A model generated the notes under the pieces. It saw nothing but the letters and a program-made list of their open reading frames with translations. It was not told the origin of the DNA and did no database searches. Position numbers and translations under genes: made by a program. A stretch of 64,000 nucleotides of DNA from Cyrtodaria siliqua (taxonomy: Eukaryota > Mollusca > Bivalvia > Adapedonta > Hiatellidae), in contig JAWPHD010011215.1 in the NCBI GenBank assembly GCA_037043455.1, positions 1 through 64,000 on the forward strand, given 5' to 3'. How positions within the stretch are numbered: position 1 is the stretch's first letter; the number at the start of each line of letters is the position of its first letter. Of the stretch, positions 15,401 through 30,400 are shown piece after piece.

Positions 15401-18400
15401 GGTCGAGCTGGCCGAGACGGATTTTGGATACAAAAGATCGAAAACATTGAATTTTGAAGATTTTATTTTTTTTATTTTTGAAAAGTCGGGGCTACTTTTC
15501 GGGAAGGCGCTCTTATTAAGGGAAATATGGTATAAATGATCGCTCATGTAAGATGTAGTCCTGCACTTGTAGATTCAATATCGATGACAATTTCAAACCA
15601 GAAAATACTGACAAGGATAAGGAAAGTCAACTGTCTGATCTTTGACCTTGAATTTTTATGCATTTGGTGCAATAAATAAATAATTTAGTGGAAAAACAAG
15701 AGGTCAATGACCGTGAAGCTCTACTGATAGGTTTTGATAGCTAGATCAGCATTCCTGTGAAGTTTCATGAAAATCCTATAAGTAGTTTCAGAGGAGTAGT
15801 CGCTACAAGTTTTTACTATATAACTCTATGTAAACAAAGATGGCCACTGGTGGCCATGTTTAATGTCGAATCAAAATAATTTTTGACAAGGATCAACATC
15901 ATGTCATGCTGACTATTTTAAAAGAAGAGGTCAATGACCTTGAAGCTACTGATAGGTTTTTGATAGCTAGATCAGCATTCCTGTGAAGCTTCATGAAAAT
16001 CCGTCAAGTAGTTTCAGAGGAGTAGTCGCTACAAGTTTTCATTATATATGTTTAACATAAAATCAAAATAATTTTTGACAAGGATCATCATGTCATACTG
16101 ATCATTTGAGAAAAAGTCCCATATCAATATCACTTATAGTTTTCAAGAAGTAGTTGCTACAAACTAGTTTTTTGAAAATTTATTTTTAGCCGTGGCGGCC
16201 ATCTTGAATTTCCGGACGACCTGATATTTTGCTAGGATCAATTAGACATCAAGAGCAACATTCCTGTGAAGTTTCATGGAAATCTGTCCAGTAATATCAG
16301 AGGAGTAGTCGCTACAAGTTTTTACTAAATAACTCTATGTAAACAAAGATGGCCACTGGCAGCCATGTTTAACGTCGAATCAAAACGATTTTCGACAAGG
16401 ACCAACATCATGGCATGCTGATCATTTTAGAAAAAGTCCAATATCACTTAGAGTTTTCAAGAAGAAGTCGCTACAAACTTGTTTTTTAAGAATCTATTTT
16501 TAGATTTGGGCAGCCATCTTTGATTTCACATCAACATGAATTTTTGCTAGGATCAACTAGACTTCATAGGCAACATTTCTGTAAAGTTTCATGAGAATCC
16601 ATTCTGAAGTTTCAGAGGAGTAGTAGCTACAAAAAAAAGTTTACGGACGGACAGACGGATGGACGACGGACACCGCACCACGGCATAAGCTCTGCTGATC
16701 TCTGATCAGTAGAGCTAAAAAGTCTCATATCAATATCACTTATAGTTTTCAAGAAGTAGTCGCTACACTTTTTTTTTTTAATTTTTTAGCTATGGCATCC
16801 ATCTTGGATTTCCGGCCAACATGAAATTTTGCTAGGATCAACTAGACACCAAGAGCAACATTCCTGTGAAGTTTCATGAAAATCCGTCAAGTAGTTTTAG
16901 AGGAGTAGTCGCTACAAGTTTTTACTATATAACTCTGTGTAAACAAAGACGGCTGCTAGCAGCCATGTTTAACATCGAATCAAAACAATTTTCGACAAGG
17001 ACCATCATCATGACATACTGATCATTTTAGAAGAAGTCCCATATCAATATCTGTTATCACTTATAGTTTTCAAGAAGTAGTCACTACAAACTTGTTTTTT
17101 AAAAATCTATTTTTAGCTTTGGTGGTCATCTTGGATTTCGCATCAATGTGTTAGGAACAACTAGACATCATGGGCAACATTCCTGTAAAGTTTCATGAAA
17201 ATCCATCCTGTAGTTTCAGAGGAGTAGTCGCTACAAAAAAGTTTACGGACAGACGGACGCCACTCCATGGCATAAGCTCTGCTGATCTTTGATCAGAAGA
17301 GCTAAAAAAACACTAGTAAATACATAGTGAGGGTAGATTCTTACATAAAAGTAACTGTCTGACATTTGACCAGGATTTTTTATGCATTTGGTGCAATAAA
17401 TAAATAATTTAGAGGAAATAACTTCTACATCAAAAATACTGGCAAATACGTAGTGGGTGGTTGTTTTCACATAGAACTAAAGGGGCTAATACCTACATAA
17501 TGTGGGCTGGTTTTTACACAGACCTACCTAGTAAGGGCTGAAGCCAATCACTGGCAAGCTCCACTAGCTCTGGTCCCCTGTTACCAACACATAATGACTC
17601 CAATATCACACCGTATTCGTCTTCCTTGTTCTCACTCGTCATGTTACGCAACTTTGGCAACCAAGTACGACTGGCAGAAGGGAATTATCAATAAGAAATG
17701 CATTTATTTTTAATTAAATGTTTATCGAGTTATCAAGATTTCCGCATTAACAACAAGAAGCCTAGAAAATAAGTATCTTGTACTAAATGTCAGCTAGACA
17801 TCCTGACATGACGAATGTTCCCTTTCAAAAATATTTTTTGAGGATGAGTAGCAATTAGAACAAGTTCAATTTCTAGATGTATAAACTATCTAAACTTTAT
17901 ATCTTAAACCATTTGACCTATGGTTAGCATCTTAAATGTTTGAGGGCCTTGAATTCCAATAACATCAATTTACATGTTAAGGGCTTTTTCATTAAAACAT
18001 ACATGGGACCCAAAGAAGGCACTTTTGAAATTGAACACCCACCCATAGATGCAAAACTGAATTTAAAGAACCAAATATCAGAAAATAGGGTTCACCCATA
18101 GATGTTTATTAAATTTCCTTCCTAGGGTCACGGTTATGTTTAACGGAATAACACTAAAACACAATTTGGGTATAGGCCCCATGCTCATTTCACCTTAAGT
18201 TTCTTTATTAAAGAAAACAATCAATGTTGTTAGTCTATTTTTATAACTAGATCAACATCGACATTTCATATAGGTAATAATTTAATCCGACATTTATTAT
18301 GGCAACAGTGGCATTCATGTTAACAAGACTTTTGGTTGTAGAGAAGTATCTCTCACAAACTTGTCTATTTTAGAATGCATTTCTTTTTTACCAGTCACGT

Positions 18401-21400
18401 GTCATGCTTATCACTTTGGTAGATGCCATATCAATACATCCTGCATTTCTAGGAGTAGAAATCACAGACTTATCTATTTATGTCGAGTTTATAGCCAGCT
18501 AGGTTTTGCATAAAGATATGTTTTGTTTGAGACCAGGCCAAGGCGGCCGTCCTGAAGAATGTAATATTAAGCTGAATATCGTTTAAGACTTAACAGATAT
18601 TTTAGAGAAATATTTCTGTGAACTGTTAAGAATTCAGCCAGTGGAGTATGAGAAGGAGATGGCACAAAAAGAAATTAACTTCAACAGATCACACACCATG
18701 CCTTTAGTTCTGCAATTCAAAAGAGAAGTAGAGTTTAAATGACTTCCTATGTTACAACACAACAGCAGTATTCCATTAAATGCTAGTCTTACCTGACTGT
18801 AGGAATGTATCCGGAAGGCAGGTAGCCGGCTATCTGCACCAGTACACACAGTATCTGCGGATCCTGCAAACAAAATACAAAGTATAAATTGTCGTAAACG
18901 TAATTTATCATGTCATGCAATAAAAATCTAAGAACTTCTTAAACTTATGTATCAACCTTTAAAGGGACACACGGCAATTTTAAAGTACCGTATTTTACCT
19001 TGTATAGTACGCAGTTTTTTTACCACTTTTACGGTTTCCGAAAGGGGGGTGCGTACAATATAAGGAAACAATAAAAATAACTTTTTTTTTTCTTGCAGGA
19101 AATCGATGTCTGGGAAGAAAAACGTTGACGACGAACAGACATTGAGACAGAAAATTGTGAATACCGATAATACACAATTTTCTCGTAATTTACTCGCTTC
19201 ATACAAGTAATATATTGACTTAATCCGATTTATAAATGAATAAAGTGTATTATGATGCTTCTTTTTGTATAAATGTTTGCATGTTTGTTGTAAAACTTCA
19301 ATAAATTGTGTGAAAAATCGTCCCTCGATCTTTTTGTTTATATCGCGTGACGTAATATCACGTGACTTCCAGCTGTTTAGACTGGTACATACTTGGTACA
19401 TGTAGTATTTTTACAGTTCTATTCTATTCTTATATTTAATATTTTATAAAAATTTAATGAAGTTTTTGCTTTATTTTGAAATACATATATTTTAGACGGC
19501 GTAGAAAGGCAGAATCACCCTACTTTGAAATGGCAATTATTCAATAATGCTTGTTACCCTTGTGAAAACATGCTTACCGGTACACATTTGATGATTGATA
19601 ATTGGGTCAAACAATATCGCACCTCGGCTGCAGTTTTGACACATTATAAACACGGGTAGAATGGGTTATTCTATTTTTATAATCCTTTGAAGTTGCCGCG
19701 AGTATCGACTATTTCTGAGGATGCACTTTGACACGCCGTGTGACCTTTACCAGATTTAGCCATGGGGTACGGGTAACTTATCACGCGTTACACATCTGAT
19801 TCACTTATGATAAACTCTGGTTCCCGTGAATACACAATGTTAGTATAATCGGCGTAATGGATTACGGTAACCAACGACTTTGTTGTGTTTTAGTAGATGT
19901 AATTATCGGATTACGGACAATTATCTGCGGCATTATAATTGGCTCTTTGATGAGATGATACAAGATAGGTACTCCCCTGAAGATTGGCAATTAATGATTG
20001 AAGTAATTATATTTTCTTTTGTACGCTAATTATCTCGATCGTGATTTTTTTTATTTTTTTTTTTATTTTTTTTTATTTTCGTTGAATGGTTCATCTAGGA
20101 AAACTACTGTCAACACAAATAAATAAACACACCCACACCCCTCCCACTAGTTTATTTTACCACTATTACTACAATACATCACAGTCTGAATATGCGTTAT
20201 ACAAATGAAAATGAATAGCTTCTTCTGTTCATGTTTCTTAACAAATGACTTCACCTTTATCTGAAAAAGAAAGCATAATATTTTGATGCGTACTATACAC
20301 GGAAACAACTTTTTTACCCCAGTTTGGACCTCCGAGAAGGGGGTGCGTACTATACACGGGTGCGTACTATACAAGGTAAAATACGGTATTTGAAATGGGC
20401 AGTATCATTTTTACTTTTACCCTGGTTTATACATTTAAATAAATAAAATTTTAAGTATTCACTATTTCGTCTTATTATACTATAAGTTTTATTATATTAC
20501 TGGTGCAATAATATAAAAAAATAATAATATGCAAAAACAAATAGCTTAATACAATTCTTATAATTAACATTAATGATTGAACAAATGCAATTTATGTAGG
20601 AAAACTAACAGGACGCCGCAAGTTTTTAAAAAATCAAGATTGCCATGTGTGAGATATAGTGTAAAAGAGAACAAATCCATTGATGTACTTTCCAGCAAAA
20701 CACAGCCTCACTCCTGATGCGGGAGATTTGACATGTACGTCCCCTACCCCTCCTCATGCCACCACTCTTAAGAAGTACTTTGAATAATCAAGTAATGGAA
20801 TAAGTTTCTTTACAAAATTTCTGGATACAAATCAGTAATGAAAACAATTTCTCAGCGAGATACTTGAAACCAATACTGGAGAGATAAATGCCACTTTAGA
20901 CTGTGTCCAGGACCATGTTGCACAAATCTGCACAAAACAACATCTGTGTGACTTACTGAAAATGCCTTCATCATCTCTGGCAGGGCATAACTAAACTTCT
21001 TCTGTAGATTCTTCTTCAACTGTGCATTGGACGCCTGAAATATGACAACACCGTTGTTCACATCTATCAGCTTGTATACAACACATCTATCAGCTTGTAT
21101 ACAAAACACATGATCAGGTTGTACAGAAAACATTGTGAAACATGACCAGAATATATAGCTATTAAAGGGGTTTATGCACTATTTTCAAACGAGGTTTATT
21201 TTAAAGGGCTCTGAAAAAATCTGAAAGAATTATCAAAATGCCATGACAAATAAAGGAGATATGACCTATTGAAAATGTGCAAAGAAACATAAATGGAGGC
21301 GGCCATCTTGGAACGATGACTCTTAACTTGTCATTTCGCCTTTTTACCATATGTGGCATATTGACAAAATGTCTTTTAAAGCAAAGAAAATCACCGCAAA

Positions 21401-24400
21401 TGAAAAAAAGGCATATAATTTATACATTTTACATCTATATATTTATTTTTAATCAATTAAAATGAATTTGCAGTGATTCTGCTTTGAAATATATTTTTTC
21501 AATATGCCATATATGGTAAAAAGGCGCGATGACGTCATCGTTCCAAGGTGGAACACTCACAACCCATTTCCCACGTAAGAAAGTATACTGCAGCTAAATT
21601 TGTTCAAGACAGATATAAAGAGATACAGTACACGATAGTTATAGATATGGTACACAACACTTATACACAGACACAGTACCTTTTTGAGAGCGTCATCTGA
21701 CACAGTCCACAATAAACAGATGGTCTCACACAACCCCAGCATCGTGGGCGCGTCACTCAGCTGTACAACATCATCATCATCAGCACCATTGGTGGCAGCC
21801 TATCAACACAAGTAATATTGTCTTCATTATTAGGTGGGAAGGTTTTATTTTATATCACATGTCTACTATTACTATCCTCCCTTTGTCCCACCTCTCTGCC
21901 TTCTTTACAAGTGTTTACACATTATGTTAAGAGTTGACACATCATGTATAAGGTTTGGCATATCACGTATATGTGTTAACACATCATGTATAAATGTTGA
22001 CACGTTATGTATAAGGTTTGGCATATCATGTATATGTGTTTACACATCATGTATAAATGTTGACATGTTATGTATAAGGTTTGGCATATCATGTATATGT
22101 GTTTACACATCATGTATAAATGTTGACACGTTATGTATAAGGGTTTACACATCAAGTATATGTGATAACCACATTATGACACATCGTGTATAAATGTTTA
22201 CACATCATGTCCTGGGCACGAAAATTCCACTCGTCCGCATGCAAGCAAATTTAGCTCGGATAGAGAGTGCTCATTGATGCAGGACGAGCAGAAATTCAGT
22301 AATTTTTGAACAATTTATCAATTTGACCATTCAAATATTACGTAGGACGAGTAACTCAGAAACAAATTTTGCTGCCCTTATGTCTGTGTTTACACATCAT
22401 GTATAAGTGTTTACGCATCATGTTTGTGTTTACACACCTGCTCTGTGCTCTGTCCACCATCTGCATCTTCTCTCCGCTTGATGGCCAGTAGTATTGCCTT
22501 ACACAACAGGGACATGTAGTTTACTGAAATGGACAAGTATCTTAATGAAAGCTCACTGAAATGTCAATTTTATCAGCTCTGGGTAAATCATTGGTTCTAC
22601 AATTCAAACATACATATGAATGTAGAGCGTCGAAAGGTTAACTAAAACTAGAAATGTGTCCATACGACATGGATTCCCCCACTATTGCTTCATATAATAA
22701 GGAAATTGTCTTTCATCAATTTCATAATTTTTTTACATTCTAAGGAGCATAACAAGCTCGGAGAAGATTGGATAAGATTTCCCAAGTTAGAGTGAGGACA
22801 AAATTTATTTCGTGAATTCTTACTTTGTAAGGGCACAACTCTGGAATTACTGAAGTGATGGGGACGATTATCGAACTTGGCTGAGCCACTGTGCCTATAT
22901 ACAATTTGACCAAGTCTGGAAAATATTTGTTAACAATTAATCCAAACAATATTAATTTTGTGTATTTGTATTATTATAAGGGGCATAACTCTGGAATTAC
23001 TGGGCCAAAGGGGCTGATTATAAAAACTGGCCAAGAAATTGTGCCCATATACAATTTGACCAAGTTTGGAGAAGATTGGATAATATTTCCCAAGTGAGAG
23101 TGGACAAAATTTATTTTGTGAATTTTTACTTTATCAGGGCATAACTCTGGAACCAGGCTGAGCCATTGTGCCTATATACAATTTGACCAAGTCTTGAAAA
23201 GATTTGTTAACAATTAATCCAAACAATATTAATTTTGTGAATATTTATTGTTCCAAGGGACATAACTCGGGAATTACCGGGCCAATGGGGCTGATTATAA
23301 AAATTGGCCAAGAAATTGTGCCCATATACAATTTGACCAAGTTTGGAGAAGATTTGATAAGAATTACCCAAATTTGAGTCTGGACAAAATTATAATCTGT
23401 ATTATTATAAAGGGCACAACTCTGAAATTACTGAAGCAACAGGGTCGATTATCGAACTTGGCTGAGCTAATGTGCCTATATATAACTTTACCAAGTTTGG
23501 AAAAGATTTGTTATTAACAATTACCCAAGACTCCGGACAACGTTAATTTCATGAATGTTTACTATTCCAAGGGGCATAACTCTGGAAATACAGATGCAAT
23601 TGGGGCTGATTATCGAACTTTGCTGAGACATTGTGCCAATACATAATTGACCAAGTTTGCAGAAAACTGGATATTACCGGTAATGGAAAATTATCATGAA
23701 TAAAAAGAAGCAATATGTGTTTTGGTTGAAAATATTTTAAATAATTGCTCCTGGATATGGTTTATTCTGTTGCATGAGAGAAGAACATAGAGATTGGACG
23801 TAAAGTTATTAGAGGACACCGTCACTGAAATATGATACCTTTATGGGTGTTGAAAAGAGGTATGAATTGTGGTCCAGTTTGGAGCGAAAGCCCAAAACAA
23901 AGTGCATTTCTAAACAGAAAAATGGACTAACTCATAATAGCCAATATACAGGCCTTCACGTACCTGCAAGCAAAATAATAGGTATAGAGTAGATCCACAA
24001 ATTCCAAAAAATGTAGGGGGGGTACAGATTTTCATTAAAAAAAAAAAAGTAGGGATATTAAAAGTGGGAATTGTTATACCTGTTTCCAAAAAATTAGCCA
24101 TCAGACTGACACAGATAAATAAAAAAAGCCGAACCCATGATCTCCGAATTCAGAGTCGACGGGGCCACTGCACCGCAGACAGAAATAAGTGGTGAATATC
24201 AAGACTGGGCCACCACACCGCAGACAGAAATAAGTGGTGAATATCAAGAGAAAAAACAAGAACAAGAGGTCAATGACCTTGAAGCTCTACTGATTGATTT
24301 TGATTTCAGGAAGTAGTCGCTACAGACTTGTTTTTGAAAATCTATTTTTAACCGTGGCGGCCATCTTGAATTTCCGGCCGACCTGAAATTTTGCTAAGAT

Positions 24401-27400
24401 CAATAAGACATTAAGAGCAACATTCCTGTGAAGTTTCATGAAAATCCGTCAAGTAGTTTCAGAGAAGTAGTCGCTACAAGTTTTCATTATATAACTCTAT
24501 GTAAACAAAAATGGCCGCAGCCATGTTTAAAGTCAAATCAAAACGATTTTCGACAAGGACCAACATCATGTCATACTGATCATTTTAGAAAAAGTCCCAT
24601 ATCAATATCTCTTATTGTTTTGAAGAAGTAGTCGCTACAAACTTATTTATTTTAAATCTATTTTTAGCTGTGGCGGCCATCTTGAATTTCTGGCCGTCCT
24701 GAAATTTTTCTAGGATCAACTAGACATCAAGAGCAACATTCCTGTGAAGTTTCATGAACATCCGTCAAGTAGTTTCAGAGGAGTAGTCGCTACAAGTTTT
24801 TACTATATAACTCTATGTAACCAAAGATGGCCACTGGCAGCCATGTTTAACGTCGAATCAAAATAATTTTCCACAAGGATCTACATCATGTCATGCTGAT
24901 CATTTTAGAAAAAGTCCCATATCAATATCACTTATAGTTTTCAAGAAGTAGTCTCTACAAACTTATTTTTTAAAAATCTATTTTTAGCTGTGACGGCCAT
25001 CTTGAATTTCTGGCAGATCTGAAATTTTGCTAGGATCAATTAGACATCAAGAGCAACATTCCTGTGAAGTTTCATGAACATCCGTCAAGTAGTTTCAGAG
25101 GAGTAGTCGCTACAAGTTTTTACTATATAACTCTATGTAACCAAAGATGGCCACTGGCAGCCATGTTTAACGTCGAATCAAAATAATTTTCCACAAGGAT
25201 CTACATCATGTCATGCTGATCATTTTAGAAAAAGTCCCATATCAATATCACTTATAGTTTTCAAGAAGTAGTCTCTACAAACTTATTTTTTAAAAATCTA
25301 TTTTTAGCTGTGACGGCCATCTTGAATTTCTGGCAGATCTGAAATTTTGCTAGGATCAATTAGACATCAAGAGCAACATTCCTGTAAAGTTTCATGACAA
25401 TCCGCCAAGTAGTTTCAGAGGAGTAGTCGCTACAAGTTTTTACTATATAACTCTATGTAAACAAAGATGGCCGCTGGCAGCCATGTTTAACGTTGAATCA
25501 AAACGATTTTTGACTAGGATCAACATCATGTAATGCTGATCATTTTAGAAAAGTCCCATATCAATATCACTTATAGTTTTCAAGGAGTAGTCGCTACAAA
25601 CTTATTTTTTAAAAATCTATTTTTAGCTGTGACGGCCATCTTGAATTTCCGGCCGACCTGAAATTTTTCTAGGATCAATTAGACATCAAGAGCAACATTC
25701 CTGTAAAGTTTCATGACAATCCGCCAAGTAGTTTCAGAGAAGTAGTCGCTACAAGTTTTTACTATATAACTCTATGTAAACAAAGATGGCCGCTGGCAGC
25801 CATGTTTAACGTTGAATCAAAACGATTTTTGACTAGGATCAACATCATGTCATGCTGATCATTTTAGAAAAAGTCCCATATCAATATCACTTATAGTTTT
25901 CAAGAAGAAGTCGCTACAAACTTGTATTTTAAAACTCTATTTTTAGCTTTGGCGGCCATTTTGGATTTCACATCAACATGCATTTTTGCTAGGATCAACT
26001 AGACTTTATGGGCAACATTTCAGTAAAGTTTCATGAATATCCATCCAGTAGTTTCAGAGGAGAAGTCGCTACAAATAAAAGTTTACGGACAGACGGACAG
26101 ACGGACGACAGACGCTATGGTCATTTTCATTGAATATTAATTACTTTTATTATTTTATTTTTTCTTCATTTTTTCATTCTTCTGATTTCAAAAAGTAGGG
26201 AAAATAGGGTTGAAATCAAAAAAGTAGGAAAAATAGGGCCCACCTGAAAGCCTGAATATAGAAATATTGAAGTGTGTAGTGAGTGACACCTAGACTGGTC
26301 TAGTCATTAGAACTTACCGGTGTCATTGATGGACATATGCTGCGGTGCATAACGGAAGAACTGCCTCGCTGCACCTGGGTTCTCCTGTATAAGGGCAATA
26401 CATCGTTCTAACTGCACCTCACCTGATAATGAATATGGGTCTAGAACATTATTTCAAAACTATGTTTATAATATTAATGATAATTGCAAAATTAACATGT
26501 TAAAAAATGTATTGGTATCATACAGTGTGGTGTTCAGGTTCGAAAATTGCTTGCAATAATGTATGTATAGTATGCCATAGCAATGCATGTATCTTTGACT
26601 GCTGGTCATAAAAAGTGTTGCATTTTTGGTCGAAACCAATAAATATCATTTTAAAGATTAATGGATTCTTACAAGCTTTTAATGGGACAAATATACTTTT
26701 ATGGCATAGCTGACCAACATCCACGACTCTTGAGGGTTAAAATACAGTAAATGTAACATGATATGCTAGGTACTAGAAAGGTGTTCCACAGAACACTTGT
26801 GTCGCCTGCCATGTGCTTATTTCAGCAAGGGCTATTAACTAGAAAGTTTGAAGACAGAGTGCAAGTGTTTAATATAAATTATGAAGCAGATTTTTTTTCT
26901 TAATTGTTAAAGTTTTATGAACAAGAATTGTCACCAATAAGTGACAAATGACCCCCCGAAAATTTTGACTCATTTGACCTCTGACCTCCAAGTGTGACCT
27001 TGACCTCTGAGGTACGGACCTGATTCTTGCACATGACACACCTTTTCATTGTGGTTAACATTTGTGTGATGTTTTATGGAAAACCCTTCAGCTCTTTCAA
27101 AGTTATGGCCGAGACATGATTGTTTTGGAAGGAATTGTTTCAGACGGATGGACAGTTTGACTATTATATGTCTCCGTCAGGGGGCATAAATAGAGAAAAT
27201 CATGTTAGTGCCTGATCATATCCAGTTTATCAGGTGAGGCTTTCAAACCTGATAAACTGGATACGATCAGATACTAACATTTAATTTACCTTTTTTCTCC
27301 ATTTTTTTCCGTTTAAAAATACCCAGACGTCATCAAATATACCCTGACGTCATCAAAATCGGTGCACCTGACGGGATAGGAAAGTAACTGCCGAGATAGG

Positions 27401-30400
27401 AATAAGATTTTTATCTCAAGCACCCGGTTTCTCGCCTTATTTAATACAGATCGGCATGAGAAAAGGGCTTAACTCTGCACCGAATAATTGACATTAAATG
27501 AAAAACTGTAAAAAGTTTTATGATCATTGTGGTAAACAGAAACACGACACAACACTAAACAGGTACAGTACATACTGGCTGCATCAAGAGGTACAAAGCT
27601 GCCAAAGATGAGTTTCATAATTCTGCGGTTGACAGGGTCGGTATCCACCTCTAGTCTGGCCAGAAGATGCTCCATTGGCACCACACTCCAGTACTACAAC
27701 GTGAAGAAGAGGTGAAGGTTATTCCAATAAAACATACACGGGACCCCAGGAAGGCACTTTTGAAATTGAACACACAACCATAGATGCAAAATTTACTTTA
27801 AAGAACCATAATTTCAGAAAATAGGGTTTACACATAGATGTTTATTAAATTTCCTTCCTGGGGTCCCAGGTATGTTTTAATGGAATATCCCTGATAATAT
27901 CCATTTCCTCTTGCATGCATCCGTCTTTATTTGTAATTTATTATGTTGTCACTGTCCATAAACCCCTATATCGGCTTGCACAGATATTGCTTTTATGGCA
28001 TAACAAGAATTATTATTCTTAAGAATTAAAACACATAGTAGACACAAGCTCTCTCACTATCTTTATTAGTTCAAACATATTTATTTTACATTGATTGCGA
28101 AACAAGTTCTTGCAACTTAGATTAATCACTCTCGATGGCTTCCTGGGTAGAACCAGTACTAAGCAATGTGGATTAATTATCTTGCTCAAGGATAAAAAAC
28201 GTGTCCGTGGCGAGGATCGAACCCACGACCTCTCAATCTGGAGTTTGGCGCTCTACCACTGGACCATGCACTTCACCATCTTTATACATACAGGTAGCAA
28301 TTGAATTGTTGTTTAATGGTTCATCAACACAAAGCAAAGGTTATTTTGAGCAGCCTAAGAGAGTAGAATTCGTGAACTCTGTCATACTCTATCAAAAAGA
28401 TTCACATGGTCTTTAACTAGCTCTGAGGATCGACTCCGATACAACGGACTGCCGTGTTTGCGTCCCCCATCCGACAAATGAGGCTAGGACTCACCTAAGA
28501 ACAAACCCATCCAGTGACGCCAGCGAGGCTCCAACCCGTGATCTCCGTATTTAGAGTCCAACGTTTTATCCACTGGGTCAACGCGGCCCCACTATATATA
28601 TAACATGTAGACAGTTACCTTAATAGTCCGGAGACTCTTCACTTTAATGAGCAGTTCCAACATGGCAATCCTCACTCTCTCCGACACGTCGTGGAAGGAA
28701 TTCCTGATCTCCGGCAACACCGGCTTCAAAAACAGGTGACACAGGTGGTTGTCTAGCAACAAGGTGATACCCTGAAACATTGACATATAAATATAGGTGG
28801 TTGTCTAGCAACAAGGTGATACCCTGAAACATTGACATATAAATATAGGTGGTTGTCTAGCAACAAGGTGATACCCTGAAACACTGACATATAAATATAG
28901 GTGGTTGTCTAGCAACAAGGTGATACCCTGAAACATTGACATATAAATATAGGTGTTTGTCTATCAACAAGGTGATACCCTGAAATGTTGAGATATAAAT
29001 ATTTAGGAGTATATAAATATAGGTGTTCGTCTATCAACAAGGTGATACCCTGAAATGTTGAGATATAAATATTTAGGAGTATATAAATATAGGTGTTTGT
29101 CTATCAACAAGGTGATACCCTGAAATGTTGAGTAGATAAATATATAGGAATATATAAATATAGGTGGTTGTCTAGCAGCAAGGTGATACCCTGAAATGTT
29201 GGGTATCTGAATACATATGTGGCTGCCAAGCAACAAAATGATACCCTGACACACTGAGTAGATGAATACACGTAGATGGTTGACAACAAGGCAATACTCA
29301 GAACCATTGAGAAAATGGATACATATGTAGGTGGTTGCCTAGCAACAAGGCGATGCCCTGAAACATTGAGTATATGGAAACATGTAGGTGGTTGTCTAGC
29401 AACAAGCTGATGACCAGAAACATTGAGTATATTTGACATTGAGTATATTTGACATTGAGTATATCTGATAAATATGGGTGGTTATCAAGCAATGGTTCAG
29501 GGTGCTCCGGTTGGAATCGGTTGGAATATTTGCATACACCTGCTAAAACTCTAACTTATATTATCCCCATTTCTTAAAAATCCTCCACTTTTGACTGGTT
29601 AAGAGCTATGGTGTACCAGAGTATATTACCTACTGGCAACCGGTAATAAGAAAGCTGACATAATGATGTTTAAGAATTTCAAACAAGGTGACAGATTTTA
29701 TACATATGCATGAAGTAGGAGATGTTAGTTCTATCAGGGCGTACAGACTGTTGTTGTTTTTTTTCTTTTTTTTCTAATATGTGTCCAGTCGCGAAAAATG
29801 GACACATCTACAAATCCATCAATTCAACAAAAAATTATTAAAACTCATATAAAACTTGCAATCTTTATCAGTTACATTTTTGTTGAACACCCTGACCTCT
29901 TCTCCTACTGACCTTGACCTGTTCCTACAGAATTGATAACATTCTCCCTGACCTTGATTAAACTCTCTTTGACTTCAGTTACAACTGATCTTGATTATAC
30001 TATTCTTGACCTCTATTCTTTTGACCTTGATTACACTCTCCCTGACCTTTGCTCCTACTGACTATGATTACACTCTTCCTGACCTCTCCTTATACTGACA
30101 TTGATTACACTCTCCTTGACCTTTGCTTCTATTGACCTTGATTACACCATCCCTGTCCTGTCCCTACTGACCTTGATAACACTGTCCATGACCTCTGTCC
30201 ATACTGACCTTGATTACACTCTCTCTGACCTCTGCTCCTACAGACCTTGATTACGTTCTCCCTGACCTCTGCTCCTACTGACCTTGATTACTGATTACAC
30301 TCTCCCTGACCTCTGCTCCTACAGACCTTGATTATGTTCTCCCTGATCTCTGCTCCTACTGACCTTGATTACTGATTAGACTGCCTGACCTCTGCTCCTA

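Noticed and set aside
18952..19401. 149-residue minus frame as a possible transposase
   Set aside because: Spans the edge of the 1.4-kb TIR element and part of the MITE; no catalytic motif or family pattern.
21834..22193. 119-residue plus frame rich in Cys/Ile
   Set aside because: Translation of the tgtttacacatc array in intron 14, antisense to the gene.
28205..28275. tRNA gene candidate (gtgggttcgatcct)
   Set aside because: Continues into a SINE body and lacks clear acceptor-stem pairing; treated as a SINE head.
29003..29492. Overlapping minus frames of 64-111 residues
   Set aside because: Translations of the decoy acceptor array of exon 11; no independent exon.
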